A stretch of DNA of 64,000 bases from an uncultured Paraprevotella sp. Lineage in GTDB: Bacteria > Bacteroidota > Bacteroidia > Bacteroidales > Bacteroidaceae. The stretch spans positions 62,001 to 126,000 of the forward strand of contig CALULA010000006.1 in assembly GCA_944321365.1 (NCBI GenBank), read 5' to 3'. The position numbers were made by a program, and so were the translations under genes. The notes under the pieces are model-generated. The model saw nothing but the letters and a program-made list of their open reading frames with translations, was not told where the DNA came from and did not search any database. This document shows positions 33,972 to 46,136 of this stretch, one piece after another (position 1 is the first letter of the stretch; each line of letters opens with the position of its first letter).

Positions 33972-36248
33972 AAGGTCATCCCATGCGGGCGGTTCCGTCT
34001 TCATGAGGTTCCTGACGAAGAAGTCGAAACGTTTGTGTTCCCCATAGCGTTCGCCCATGGTGTGGCGCACGCCCGGAAGTACAACCAGTTCAAAGTCCTT
34101 GTCGGCGCGGATCAGCGCATCGGCCACCTGCAGGGTGGAGGCCGGGTCCACGTTGTCGTCCATTTCGCCTACCACAAGCATCAGGGGGCGTGCCAGGCGG
34201 TAGGCATTTTCCACATTGGACGATGCGATGTAACTGCTGTCTACAGGATAGCCCATCCACTGCTCGTTCCACCAGATTTTGTCCATACGGTTGTCGTGAC
34301 AACCGCAGCTGGAATAGGCAGCCTTGTAGAATTCCGGGTGGAACAGCACGGCGGCCAGTGCTTCCTGTCCTCCGGCAGATGCTCCGAAAATGCCCACGCG
34401 TGTGCTGTCCATATAGGGATAGCGTTCGGCGGCAGCCTTGATCCAGGCGATGCGGTCGGGGAATCCGGCGTCTTTCAGGTTCTTGTAGCACACGTCCTCG
34501 AACGCCTTGCCGCGATAGGACGTGCCCATGGCGTCCAGCTGCACGACGATGAAACCCAGTTCGGCCAGCGGCGTCATGTTCCAGTTGTAGGGGATGAAGC
34601 TCTTGGGGGTATAGGCATCGCCCGGACCGGCATAGATGTATTCGATGACGGGGTATGTCTTCTTCGGGTCGAAGTTGGTCGGACGTTGGATAATGCCCCA
34701 CATGAGCGTTTGTCCGTCCCGTCCCGGTGCGGCGAAGATTTCCGGTGCAGTCCATCCGGCGGTTTTGAGACGGCTCAGGTCGGCACGGGCCAGCACTTGG
34801 CTGTCGGCCTCGCGGCCGGACGTGCTGCGTACGACGGTCACCGGTGCCTGGTCCGGCTTGGAGTACTTGTCAATCATCAGGGTGTAGTCTTCATTGAACA
34901 CCGCCGAGTGGTGTCCGTCTTCCGGGGTGAGGCAGACCAGATGCCGTCCGTCGAAGCCGATTTTGTAGTAATGCACCTGATAAGGGTCCTCATTCCGGTT
35001 CATGCCGCTGGCCGTAAAGAAGATAGTCTGCCGCTCCTCGTCCACCCGCAGTACGCGCCGCACCACCCATTCGCCTTTCGTTATCTGGCGTTCAACCGCT
35101 CCTTTCTCCAGGTCTATCATGTACAGGTGTGCCCAGTTGTCGCGTTCGCTCATCCAGATCATTCTTTTACCGTCCTTCAGCTTGTGGCGGAACGTGCGGT
35201 TGTAGTTGACAAACGTGGGGCTGCTTTCCTCCACCAGCGTGCGCACCTGGCCCGTTTCCGCATTCAGTTCCAGCATGCGGTAGATCTGGTGTCCGCGTTG
35301 GTTGTATTCAAATGTCAGAGTCTTGCTGTCTGCATTCCACTCCGGCCCGTACAGGTCGTACTGTTGTGCGAACAGTTCTGTGGAAGGTATGGCCGTTTGT
35401 CCGGTTTCCACGTTGAATGCGCAGGGCACCTTGAACCGCAGTTCATCGCCCGGTTTGGCGTATTCCTGCTGGTGCAGGATGGGTTGCAGCTGGGTTTTGG
35501 GCGAGCTTTCCACATAGTAGACGTAGCGTTTCTGCGCCGGACGGATTCTGTTGGTGCTCACCCACTTGCCGTCCGGACTCCATCTGAGCCAGCTGGAGTA
35601 GTAATTTCCGGCGGTCCCGTCGCAGCTGAGAGCCCGTTCGTTGCTGCCGTCGCGGTTGCTGACGTATACGTTGTCGTTCTTGATGTAGGCCTGCAGCCGT
35701 CCGTCCGGCGAGGGAACGGGGGCGGTTCCTTTCTCATCATCTACTTCCATCCAGTGGCGTTGCGGTGCTTTCGGACCGGACGGAGGAAGCTGTTGTTTTG
35801 ATGTGAGGTGCGGTGACGGGCTGCATGCACTGTCCACTTGCCATTTGAATCCTCCGTAGTTGAACGAGATGGATTGCGGCTGTCGGGCATCAGTTGTGAA
35901 GTGTGCCAGTTGCAGGGTGTTCCGTTTAATGGTGTCGCCGGTCTCTTGTTCCAGTATCCGGACCAGTGCGTTCATGTTTACGGGGCTTACCGTTGTTGCG
36001 AAACGAGTGCCGTTGAGTGTACCGATGTGGTAGGTGATGCCCTCCGGTGTGTAAGTCCGGTAATGAAACGTGCTGTCGTTTGCCCATTGGATATCGGTCG
36101 GGTCGTCGTAGACTTGTGTGGCGTTGAACTTATTGTATAGGGAATATGCCCGCAGGTAGTCCTCCAGTGTGCCTTGGGCCGTTCCGTTCAGACAGGCCGT
36201 GAGCAGCAGGAATGATAGTGACAGCCTGCCGATGTTGAGGTGTTTCAT
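33954..36248 (-). CDS. S9 prolyl oligopeptidase family, dipeptidyl-peptidase IV-like
   Basis: This 764-residue secreted protein has a signal peptide (about 1-24), an eight-bladed DPP-IV-type beta-propeller (about 60-490) and a C-terminal alpha/beta-hydrolase. The catalytic triad candidates are Ser in 'GASAGG' (about 622), Asp in 'GEMDDNVDP' (about 697) and His in 'VRHTMG' (about 728). DPP-IV enzymes remove dipeptides after proline or alanine. It is the third gene of a unit that starts with a large membrane protein, 18 bp after the CxxCH lipoprotein gene. Confidence 0.93.
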   Translation of the reverse strand: MKHLNIGRLSLSFLLLTACLNGTAQGTLEDYLRAYSLYNKFNATQVYDDPTDIQWANDSTFHYRTYTPEGITYHIGTLNGTRFATTVSPVNMNALVRILEQETGDTIKRNTLQLAHFTTDARQPQSISFNYGGFKWQVDSACSPSPHLTSKQQLPPSGPKAPQRHWMEVDDEKGTAPVPSPDGRLQAYIKNDNVYVSNRDGSNERALSCDGTAGNYYSSWLRWSPDGKWVSTNRIRPAQKRYVYYVESSPKTQLQPILHQQEYAKPGDELRFKVPCAFNVETGQTAIPSTELFAQQYDLYGPEWNADSKTLTFEYNQRGHQIYRMLELNAETGQVRTLVEESSPTFVNYNRTFRHKLKDGKRMIWMSERDNWAHLYMIDLEKGAVERQITKGEWVVRRVLRVDEERQTIFFTASGMNRNEDPYQVHYYKIGFDGRHLVCLTPEDGHHSAVFNEDYTLMIDKYSKPDQAPVTVVRSTSGREADSQVLARADLSRLKTAGWTAPEIFAAPGRDGQTLMWGIIQRPTNFDPKKTYPVIEYIYAGPGDAYTPKSFIPYNWNMTPLAELGFIVVQLDAMGTSYRGKAFEDVCYKNLKDAGFPDRIAWIKAAAERYPYMDSTRVGIFGASAGGQEALAAVLFHPEFYKAAYSSCGCHDNRMDKIWWNEQWMGYPVDSSYIASSNVENAYRLARPLMLVVGEMDDNVDPASTLQVADALIRADKDFELVVLPGVRHTMGERYGEHKRFDFFVRNLMKTEPPAWDDLKKSRP

Positions 36249-36266
36249 TATGAAATGTCTTGTAGG

Positions 36267-37766
36267 TTAATTACTCTGTTTGGCGGGAATAGCCTGGGTG
36301 TTTTTGATTAGGGCGGCGAATGTCTGCGGAGAGATCTCCACCGGACCATGCATGAACTCCGGAATGTTGTAGCTTTTCATGAAATTCCTGTGCTTGTCGG
36401 GCACTTCCTGAGGCAGTTCAAAAGGTTTGCTTCCCTTTCCGTTCCGGTCGATATGTGCTATGAAAGGCCGGGTATAGTTGCCGTCATTGCGGCGGCTGCT
36501 GAAGATGACCCAGCGTCCGTTGCTGCTCCACGAATGGTAGCTTTCCACATCGTTTGAATTGATTTCGCTCATGGGGCGCACTTTTCCTGTGCCCAAATCC
36601 ATCAGATAAAGGTCGGCATCTTTGTGCCAGATGTGGAACACACCGAACTCGCCCAAGGTGAACATCAGGAAACGTCCGTCGGGAGAGATGCGCGGCAGGG
36701 TGGCGCTTTTGCCGATGGCGGAGGCATCGAACACCAGTTCCGGAGCACTTACTTCACGGCGTTCCGCATCATATTTTCTTCTGTACAGGTTATACTTTAT
36801 TTCCTTGTACCGCAGGATGGTTTCCCGGTCCTTGTTGCTGCTTGTGTCTTTGCGCTCGAAGTGTGCCGATGCATAGTAAAGGTATTTTCCGTCCGGACTC
36901 CAGTAAGGGAACACTTCCAGCTCGTCATCATCGCCTTTTATGCGGATCACTTCGTTGCGTTCCACATCATAGAGTATCAGGTCGCTGGCCATGTCTTGCA
37001 CTTCCACTTTCTGCAGGTCGCGGGTATGGAATGTCTGGCCCGTCTGGTTGACGGAATAGGCGATGAGAGGTAAGGTCGGGTGCCATGCCGGATATACACC
37101 GCCCGAAATCAGAGAGTCCGTCTTGAGGTTCACTTTTGTGAGTTTGCCGTCGTAGGCGATTACGGTGCCGGCCAGATTCTCGCGCACATGGAACTGCATG
37201 CGGGCCGGATTATAGTTCTGATAAGAGTGACAGTTGATGCAGTGGGCGTCTTTGACCCCCATGTTGATCATGTTGCTGTACATGATTTTTTCTTCAAAGT
37301 CCGTCAGATTACGCTGGTTGATGGTCAGATCCTTGTAGGTGACGTAGGAGGGGCTGATGAGACGGTATGATATATACGGGTCGATTTCTTCCTGTGCCAC
37401 CTGGATGCTGAAAGGCTTGTGGCGGGTCCATTTCCCTTCTTTCTGTACGAACACTTCCACATGGAGGGCTTTGCCGGAAGCATTTCTCAGCATGTCATGC
37501 CAGCGGTCTGTGCCCGGTGTCACGTCCTTTTCGTCCGTGGTCCATTCTCCGCCGGGGTAGATGATGCGTGTGACATAGGCATCGGCCGTCTCGTCCACCG
37601 TGAAATGCAGCGGGGCGATGTTGGGCGGAACGGTGACGTCACGGTAGTCCGGATAGATGTCAGGCTGCCGGACACTTTCCGTATAGGTGTCGGGCACGTG
37701 CGGCGTGCAGCAGAAACAGCAGCAGGCCAGCAGAGCACAGCTTATGAGATTCAGAGTCTTTTTCAG
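36267..37766 (-). CDS. TolB-like beta-propeller lipoprotein with a CxxCH motif
   Basis: This protein of about 500 residues has WD40/PD40-like propeller repeats ('PYWSPDGKYLYYAS', 'PRISPDGRFLMF', 'SYHSWSSNGRWVIFSS') and one haem-type motif 'CINCH' (about residue 177). No ATG lies near the signal peptide. The frame has a CTG at 37764-37766 that overlaps the TGA stop of the upstream gene (CTGA), and reading from it gives a clean lipoprotein signal, Met-KKTLNLISCALLAC. The only in-frame ATG upstream (37868) would add 34 residues inside the neighbour. I therefore place the start at the CTG; this is an inference. Role unknown; related genes are often labelled as cytochrome c-like or TolB-like. Confidence 0.8.
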   Translation of the reverse strand: MKKTLNLISCALLACCCFCCTPHVPDTYTESVRQPDIYPDYRDVTVPPNIAPLHFTVDETADAYVTRIIYPGGEWTTDEKDVTPGTDRWHDMLRNASGKALHVEVFVQKEGKWTRHKPFSIQVAQEEIDPYISYRLISPSYVTYKDLTINQRNLTDFEEKIMYSNMINMGVKDAHCINCHSYQNYNPARMQFHVRENLAGTVIAYDGKLTKVNLKTDSLISGGVYPAWHPTLPLIAYSVNQTGQTFHTRDLQKVEVQDMASDLILYDVERNEVIRIKGDDDELEVFPYWSPDGKYLYYASAHFERKDTSSNKDRETILRYKEIKYNLYRRKYDAERREVSAPELVFDASAIGKSATLPRISPDGRFLMFTLGEFGVFHIWHKDADLYLMDLGTGKVRPMSEINSNDVESYHSWSSNGRWVIFSSRRNDGNYTRPFIAHIDRNGKGSKPFELPQEVPDKHRNFMKSYNIPEFMHGPVEISPQTFAALIKNTQAIPAKQSN

Positions 37767-39658
37767 TAGGTTTGCAGTCCGTTGACCAGAAAATAGAAAT
37801 AATAGAACGTGTTGCCGAATTGCGGCCGGAAGGCTTCTGCCATTTGTTCTTCCGTCATGCCGGAACATTGTTGCGTGAACTCCATGAAGCGGCGGTAGCT
37901 CTCCTTCACTTCCTCATCAAAGGGCATGTGGCTGATGTCTACCTGATGTTCCAGATGTCCGTACAGATAGGCTGCCTCCTGATAGTGACGCGGCATGTGT
38001 ATGTCAGGGTGCAGGGTGGCGTATTTGAAGAAACGCGGCCAGAACAGTCCGATGTCTTTCATCTGCAGAGCCGCAATCAGGCACTGTTCCTGCCTGTAGG
38101 GATTGTCGCTGTTGCTGTAGGCAAAGGTCTTGAGCAGAAACATTTCGATGACGTTCAAGTCCGTGTTCAGACTGTTTTCTTCAGGCAGCATGGCAAGGAT
38201 AGGCTGAAATTCCGGATGAGCAGGGATGGTTTCCGGATGATTGAGCAAGGCTTCGTATTTCGTGGCCCACGCCTTGTGGAACAGTGTCTGTTTGAGCAGG
38301 TTGAGATATTTCCTTGCCACTTGGTAGTCTCCGTTGACAATGGAAGTCTTGGCCATGTACTTCAGGTATTCAACCCGCCAGCCGAACACGACCCCGTCTT
38401 CCATACACCAGCGGTAGCAATAGTTCTCTTGGCCGTAGTGGTAGTACAAGGCTTTGCCGCCCACATGTGAGAGCCTGACCAGAAAAGGAGCATTGGGCCT
38501 TGCGCCTCCCTCACGGTATTGGTACATCTCGTTGCCCGCACGTCCCAGACGGAACAGTGCCAGATTTTTGTTCATCACCATCAGCCGGGTAGGTTCTGCC
38601 GTGTCGCTTACGAAGATGGCCGGAATCTTGTCCCATTCCTCGTTCTCTATGGCGCGGGCCATGAGCAATTCTTTGCGGAAGTTTCCGTCGGTGTACCATG
38701 TCTTTTGAAGCCAGACGGCCACGGCGGCCAGCAGGAGCAGATGAGTCGCAGGCAATACCCCTTTCCGTAACGGAGGCGACCAGTTGTAGCATACCGCTCC
38801 GATCAGTGGAGTGGCGAACAATATATAATAAGGTATGCGGTATTGCGGATATGATTCGACATCTACGTTGAAGCTCGGCAGCGCGGCGGTATAGATGTCG
38901 CTTATGGAAGTCTGTGCATAGATATGGTAAGCCAGCAGGGGGACACCCAGCACAAACAGCAGTCCGATGGCTGTCGGTATGATACGGTTGACGTATAAGT
39001 GACCGTGCATTCGCCAGCACAGTATGAGCATATAACCCGTTCCGGCCAGTGCGTAGGCACCGAACAGCGGGTAGCCGACGGCTGTCCAGATGGCGATCCA
39101 GCCATATCCGGCATAGGGTTGCCAGGTCATGACCCGCCGGAACGCCCATACGGCGGAGAGAGCGGCCAGCATGCCCAGAGAGGCTGTGAAGAAATAGCCC
39201 TGCAGCCTGATATAGTAGATGAAATAGCCCATCTGCACGATGCCGCCCAGCAAGGCTGCAGGCAGCAGCATGGTCAGGGTACAGCACAAAGGCGACAGGC
39301 GGAAAGCCGAGCGCATGACGAGACAGTTTGCAATCCAGAGTGCGGTCAGCATGGCTGTGCCGAGAGCCGGATAGTAGAAAAATTGGGTCAGGAAGCATGC
39401 CGCCCATTGCAGTGTGCCGCCGGGATAACCGGCAAAGTCGTGGTAGAAAAGGCCGCCGGGCAGAAACAGATTCAGTTCCTGTATGCGGAACAATGTCTCT
39501 TTTTCATAAGTGTAAAGGCATATCCCCATAATGATCGGCACGATGATGCAATAGAGCATCGGCAACAGTTTTTTTGCGCCTTGTGCCATGTCGCAGTGTT
39601 TCGGTTGTCGTGTCGTCTTGTTTTCGCTGGCGGTGGAAGGTGAAAAGTCTGTATTCAT
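37763..39658 (-). CDS. Large polytopic membrane protein (DUF6057-like)
   Basis: This protein of about 631 residues has roughly ten to eleven transmembrane segments in its first 340 residues and a soluble helical C-terminal half. I recognise the general pattern of the Bacteroidetes DUF6057 family but can assign no activity. The start at 39658 follows AAGGA by about 10 nt; a longer frame from 39703 would overlap the -7 promoter at 39701-39708 and is rejected. It is the first gene of a unit with the CxxCH lipoprotein and the DPP-IV-like peptidase, so the three probably act together at the envelope. Confidence 0.82.
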   Translation of the reverse strand: MNTDFSPSTASENKTTRQPKHCDMAQGAKKLLPMLYCIIVPIIMGICLYTYEKETLFRIQELNLFLPGGLFYHDFAGYPGGTLQWAACFLTQFFYYPALGTAMLTALWIANCLVMRSAFRLSPLCCTLTMLLPAALLGGIVQMGYFIYYIRLQGYFFTASLGMLAALSAVWAFRRVMTWQPYAGYGWIAIWTAVGYPLFGAYALAGTGYMLILCWRMHGHLYVNRIIPTAIGLLFVLGVPLLAYHIYAQTSISDIYTAALPSFNVDVESYPQYRIPYYILFATPLIGAVCYNWSPPLRKGVLPATHLLLLAAVAVWLQKTWYTDGNFRKELLMARAIENEEWDKIPAIFVSDTAEPTRLMVMNKNLALFRLGRAGNEMYQYREGGARPNAPFLVRLSHVGGKALYYHYGQENYCYRWCMEDGVVFGWRVEYLKYMAKTSIVNGDYQVARKYLNLLKQTLFHKAWATKYEALLNHPETIPAHPEFQPILAMLPEENSLNTDLNVIEMFLLKTFAYSNSDNPYRQEQCLIAALQMKDIGLFWPRFFKYATLHPDIHMPRHYQEAAYLYGHLEHQVDISHMPFDEEVKESYRRFMEFTQQCSGMTEEQMAEAFRPQFGNTFYYFYFLVNGLQTY

Positions 39659-39700
39659 TTCAATCGTATCCTTGAAATTAAGCCTGTTGTATTTCTCTTT

Positions 39701-39708
39701 CAAAGTTA
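39701..39708 (-). promoter_or_regulatory. -7 element for the membrane protein unit
   Basis: The minus strand reads TAACTTTG, 42 bp upstream of the ATG at 39658. It is divergent from the element at 39781. Confidence 0.7.
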
Positions 39709-39780
39709 ATGAATCTTATGACTAATTCATAATAAAATGTAGAAAACTTTAGTTTATGGCGGGAAAACGAAGAAAAGTTG

Positions 39781-39788
39781 TATTTTTG
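39781..39788 (+). promoter_or_regulatory. -7 element for the beta-galactosidase gene
   Basis: TATTTTTG matches TAnnTTTG, 59 bp upstream of the ATG at 39848. Confidence 0.65.
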
Positions 39789-39814
39789 TAAACGGTGTGA
39801 ATTTCATTATTTAA

Positions 39815-42967
<3,153 letters not shown>

Positions 42968-42992
42968 CGGTTTGATCCGTGAGGATTTTGTG

Positions 42993-43025
42993 AGCGGCTT
43001 CCTTTCGATAGGGAAGCCGCTTTTT
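42993..43025 (+). terminator. Rho-independent terminator after the beta-galactosidase gene
   Basis: AGCGGCTTCC (42993-43002) pairs with GGAAGCCGCT (43012-43021), 10 bp, followed by a T-run. Confidence 0.88.
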
Positions 43026-43066
43026 CTTTGTGTCTGCCGGAAGGCAGACGGAGGCGTCCGGATGTT

Positions 43067-43140
43067 GTGCGGAATGTCGCTAAGAGTCTTGCGCAAAAGC
43101 GTGACCTTCCTTGCGCAAGACACAGACTGTTTTTGCTCAT
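43067..43140. repeat. TTGCGCAA array, 4 units, 22-bp period
   Basis: The core is at 43067 (GTGCGGAA), 43089 (exact), 43111 (exact) and 43133 (TTGCTCAT), all steps exactly 22 bp. The end units are more diverged than the central ones. Confidence 0.85.
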
Positions 43141-43230
43141 GATTTCCGGACATGCCCGGTGTCCGGTGTAGGAGACAGACGCGGAAGAAGGGAAACAGAC
43201 CGTGACAGACCGTCGGTGAGGCGGGGAAAG

Positions 43231-43284
43231 ACGGCATCGGTCCCGGTGCATCTCACGGAGAGCGTGCACCGGGACCGATGTCGT
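43231..43284. terminator. 20-bp hairpin downstream of the GH128-like gene
   Basis: 43231-43250 pairs with 43265-43284 over 20 bp with one G-U pair (inner 16 bp perfect: CATCGGTCCCGGTGCA and its complement). It lies 22 bp after the stop of the minus-strand gene. There is no T-run on the minus side, so it may stabilise the 3' end or terminate weakly. Confidence 0.65.
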
Positions 43285-43306
43285 ATAGAGCGAGAGTGGC
43301 TGAGCT

Positions 43307-46063
43307 TTACGGCACGAGCACTTTCACTGTTCTGTTGCCTGCTTTCACAATATAAAGACCTTGAGGCAGCGGCGTGTCGGCAGGCATTTGCGTGCCGTTG
43401 AGACCATAGACGGCATAACGGTCTGTTCCTTTCACGATGATGCGTCCGCCGGAAACTTCCACCTGCAGCGGGCTGTCAGTCTTTACGTCGGCAATGTCTA
43501 CGCTGTTGGGGTCATCGCTGATGATGATCCAGCCCATATAGTCGCCGTTGTTGATACTTTCCAGTCCGGCGGTGGTGTTGGTCTCGTCTTTCTGGCGGAT
43601 GAGTCTCAGGCCGGTGACAGCTTCGCCGTTGTCGCTGTTCTGGGTATAAAGGGCGGAAATACGGTAAACTGAGGCCGCATCGAAGTTATTGGTCTGCGGG
43701 CCGCACAGGATATACGGATTGAGCAGGCTCAACGTCTGTCCTTCGCTGTCCGTGAAATTCATCAGACGCACGCGGCGTCCGTACACATAGTCGTCCATGT
43801 TCCGTCCCACTGTCAGCAGCTTGTTGTTGTCGGTTTCCGCCTGTCCGGGCGTAGCGGCCACGTAGAAGATGTTCTGGCTTAGGAACGTGCTTGAAGCGTT
43901 GTCCGCTGCCTCTTGCCGCACCAGCCTGACGGCGAAGCCTTCGTTTGTGACATCCAGCAGTTTGACCATATACGGATAGACTCTGTTGCGTGAGAAGACT
44001 GTGGTAAGTACAACGGGAGTCACGCCTTCAGCAAACGGTGTGTCGAAAGCGATCCACGTGCTGTCATTGCCGATTGCCGACGGGCTTTCGCCTGCCTGGA
44101 GCGTGATGTCGCCAATCTCGTGCGTGCCTTTGCTGAACACCATGAAGTCTGCGGTTTCCGGTGTCTCGTAGGTTTCAGTAAAGTCTCCCTGGTTCCAGGG
44201 GAATCCCCAACTGGTGAAGCGGTCTGCATAGACGGAAGCGACTGTGGCTACAGGCACTGTGACCGTATTGTTGTAGGTGGGCAGACCGATGATGACGGCG
44301 GGTGAGTCATCGTCCGATGCGTCGAAATAAGTGGTGAACTGTTCGGCATCGTTGTACGTCAGTGTGCCGTATTGGAAACCGGGAGTGCCTTGTGCGCCGA
44401 TGAGCGAGAGCGTGAACTCTCCGCTCATGCGTTCCCGTCCGTCGAGGTCGTAGTTATGGATGCGGTAGGTGTAGATGCCTTTCTGATAGTCTGCGGGGAA
44501 TGTCTCCTCGTAGGTGTATGCCGACCGTTCGGAGGATTCGTACTTCTGCACGGTGGTCCATTCTCCGTCGTCGATGCGCAGTTCCAGCAGAGTGGAGTCC
44601 GTCAGCTCCATGTTCTTGTTGGTCCAGGAGATTTCCAGCTTGCGGGTGCGTTCCGTATAGGTGCCGGTGAACTTGCTGGGTGCTTTATAGACCACGAGAG
44701 GCACGAACTCATATTCCTTGTTGTAGCCGATGCCGGACTTCATCTCGGCGTAGAATTCGCCCAGAATGGACAGCCCGCCGTCCTTGTATATTTTGGAGCA
44801 GTCGGCCTCACTGTTCCAGTAGGCGTAGCGTTCCACGTAGGGGAAGCCGTTCCATTGGGTGAGCACGTTGCTCATCACGTCGTAGTTCCGTTGCTGGTTC
44901 TCGATGGAATAGGTGCGGTCGCTGTCGAAGATGCCGTTGTTGTTCCATGAGGCTCCCCAGACGAACTCGGAGATCCACAGCGGACGTTTGTATCTGTCGT
45001 ACCATCCCTGCAGCTGGTTGAGCAGGTTCCATTCGGGCCAGTAGCAGTGCAGGTCCACAATGTCGCACCGCCAGCCGCGGGCGTCGATGGAGTCCATGAA
45101 CGCATACATCCAGTTGAGGCTGCCGTCGTGCGAGGAGGGCGAGCACAGGCGTTTCCCTGTGGCCATAAGATCCTCCCAGGTGGCTAATACGTCATCAAGG
45201 TCTTCGGTGCCGTGGTCCGACGGGTTGCCTGGCTCGTTGTTGGTCTTCAGATGCGGGGAATATTCCAGACTTCCCAAGGAACTTACTGTAGGCCAGCCAC
45301 AGTCAATCTTGTGCGGCACGCACTCACAGTCGATTCCCCGGTCCTCTCCCGGCCCGAAACTGTAGCACCACGACACGTTTAGTGCGTCGGTTATCTCGGC
45401 TCCCGTATCGTTGGCTATACCTTTCTTCTCGGCGTCGTTCCACTTGAAGATGCGGTAGGAGGAGATGTGCTGGTCGAGTACGGCGGGGAGGGTGGCCATT
45501 TCGAGGTCTTCGGTGTCGGCGATGAAGCAGCGGCTGTAACCCCGTCCGCCGCTGCTGATGGAGAAGGTGACCATGTAGCCTCTTTTGAGCTTGAAGCTGC
45601 GTATGCGGTTGTTGAGCTTGGCGGTACTCAGCGTGTTCATGTAACCGCCGGAGTTTTCCAGTCCGAAGTCATTGACCGACTCGCCGCCGAAGTTCTGTTC
45701 TGAGTAGACGGTGAGCGGTTTGATGTCTTTGCTGTAGGGCATGATGATGGCTCCTGAGGCATACATCTTCACCTGGCAGTTCTCATCGTTCACGGCAGGT
45801 TCGCCGTTGATGGTGATGAAGGACAGGTAGGAGAGGGCTTGGCTTGGCCGGAGCTGCTCCATGATGACTACGGCATGTTCCGTGTTGGTGATGTTGATGC
45901 TTCCGGCTGCTCCGAAAGGTGTGTCACCAGAAATAGTGTAGTCCACATCACTGTCGAGCGTGACGGGTTCGGTAACTTGAGTGATGCGTGTGACTGTGTT
46001 TTTGGCCAGGGCAGTGCAACTGAGTGCTGCGGCTAATGCGAGCGTAAAGATTTTGCTTTTCAT
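43307..46063 (-). CDS. Secreted GH128-like glycoside hydrolase (Asl1-like) with sorting domain
   Basis: This 918-residue protein has a signal peptide (about 1-20), an N-terminal beta-rich region (about 25-215) and a TIM-barrel-like domain (about 220-460). The barrel matches the Asl1/GH128 pattern: 'VSWCYSFGPG', acid/base Glu in 'NNEPGNP' (about 276) and nucleophile Glu in 'WISEFVWG' (about 366). GH128 enzymes are endo-beta-1,3-glucanases. Beta-sandwich domains and a T9SS-like C-terminal domain ('RYAVYGLNG...LPQGLYIVKAG') follow. The catalytic assignment rests on motifs read by eye. A GH43 gene lies upstream, 73 bp away. Confidence 0.75.
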   Translation of the reverse strand: MKSKIFTLALAAALSCTALAKNTVTRITQVTEPVTLDSDVDYTISGDTPFGAAGSINITNTEHAVVIMEQLRPSQALSYLSFITINGEPAVNDENCQVKMYASGAIIMPYSKDIKPLTVYSEQNFGGESVNDFGLENSGGYMNTLSTAKLNNRIRSFKLKRGYMVTFSISSGGRGYSRCFIADTEDLEMATLPAVLDQHISSYRIFKWNDAEKKGIANDTGAEITDALNVSWCYSFGPGEDRGIDCECVPHKIDCGWPTVSSLGSLEYSPHLKTNNEPGNPSDHGTEDLDDVLATWEDLMATGKRLCSPSSHDGSLNWMYAFMDSIDARGWRCDIVDLHCYWPEWNLLNQLQGWYDRYKRPLWISEFVWGASWNNNGIFDSDRTYSIENQQRNYDVMSNVLTQWNGFPYVERYAYWNSEADCSKIYKDGGLSILGEFYAEMKSGIGYNKEYEFVPLVVYKAPSKFTGTYTERTRKLEISWTNKNMELTDSTLLELRIDDGEWTTVQKYESSERSAYTYEETFPADYQKGIYTYRIHNYDLDGRERMSGEFTLSLIGAQGTPGFQYGTLTYNDAEQFTTYFDASDDDSPAVIIGLPTYNNTVTVPVATVASVYADRFTSWGFPWNQGDFTETYETPETADFMVFSKGTHEIGDITLQAGESPSAIGNDSTWIAFDTPFAEGVTPVVLTTVFSRNRVYPYMVKLLDVTNEGFAVRLVRQEAADNASSTFLSQNIFYVAATPGQAETDNNKLLTVGRNMDDYVYGRRVRLMNFTDSEGQTLSLLNPYILCGPQTNNFDAASVYRISALYTQNSDNGEAVTGLRLIRQKDETNTTAGLESINNGDYMGWIIISDDPNSVDIADVKTDSPLQVEVSGGRIIVKGTDRYAVYGLNGTQMPADTPLPQGLYIVKAGNRTVKVLVP

Positions 46064-46102
46064 GTCTTGAAGTTAAGTTATGATGCAGTGTGAAGAGGAA
46101 AC

Positions 46103-46131
46103 ATCCGTCTCCCGTATTGTGGGAGACGGAT
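46103..46131 (-). terminator. Hairpin between the GH43 and GH128-like genes
   Basis: ATCCGTCTCCC (46103-46113) and GGGAGACGGAT (46121-46131) form a perfect 11-bp stem with a 7-nt loop, 6 bp after the GH43 stop. On the minus strand a modest T/C-rich tail follows. It may reduce read-through into the GH128-like gene. Confidence 0.7.
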
Positions 46132-46136
46132 AAGAG

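Larger units (their letters stand above)
42968..43306. other. 339-bp convergent intergenic region with hairpins and an array
   Basis: From left to right this holds the beta-galactosidase terminator (42993-43025), a small hairpin (43032-43049), a TTGCGCAA array (43067-43140), a 7-bp hairpin (43146-43166) and a 20-bp hairpin (43231-43284). No gene is seen. Confidence 0.8.

Noticed and set aside
33903..35801. 632-codon frame on the plus strand opposite the DPP-IV-like peptidase gene
   Set aside because: It is the mirror of a well-supported gene, has no ribosome site or promoter of its own, and its product is rich in Val, His and Arg without any known motif. It arises from the codon bias of the real gene.
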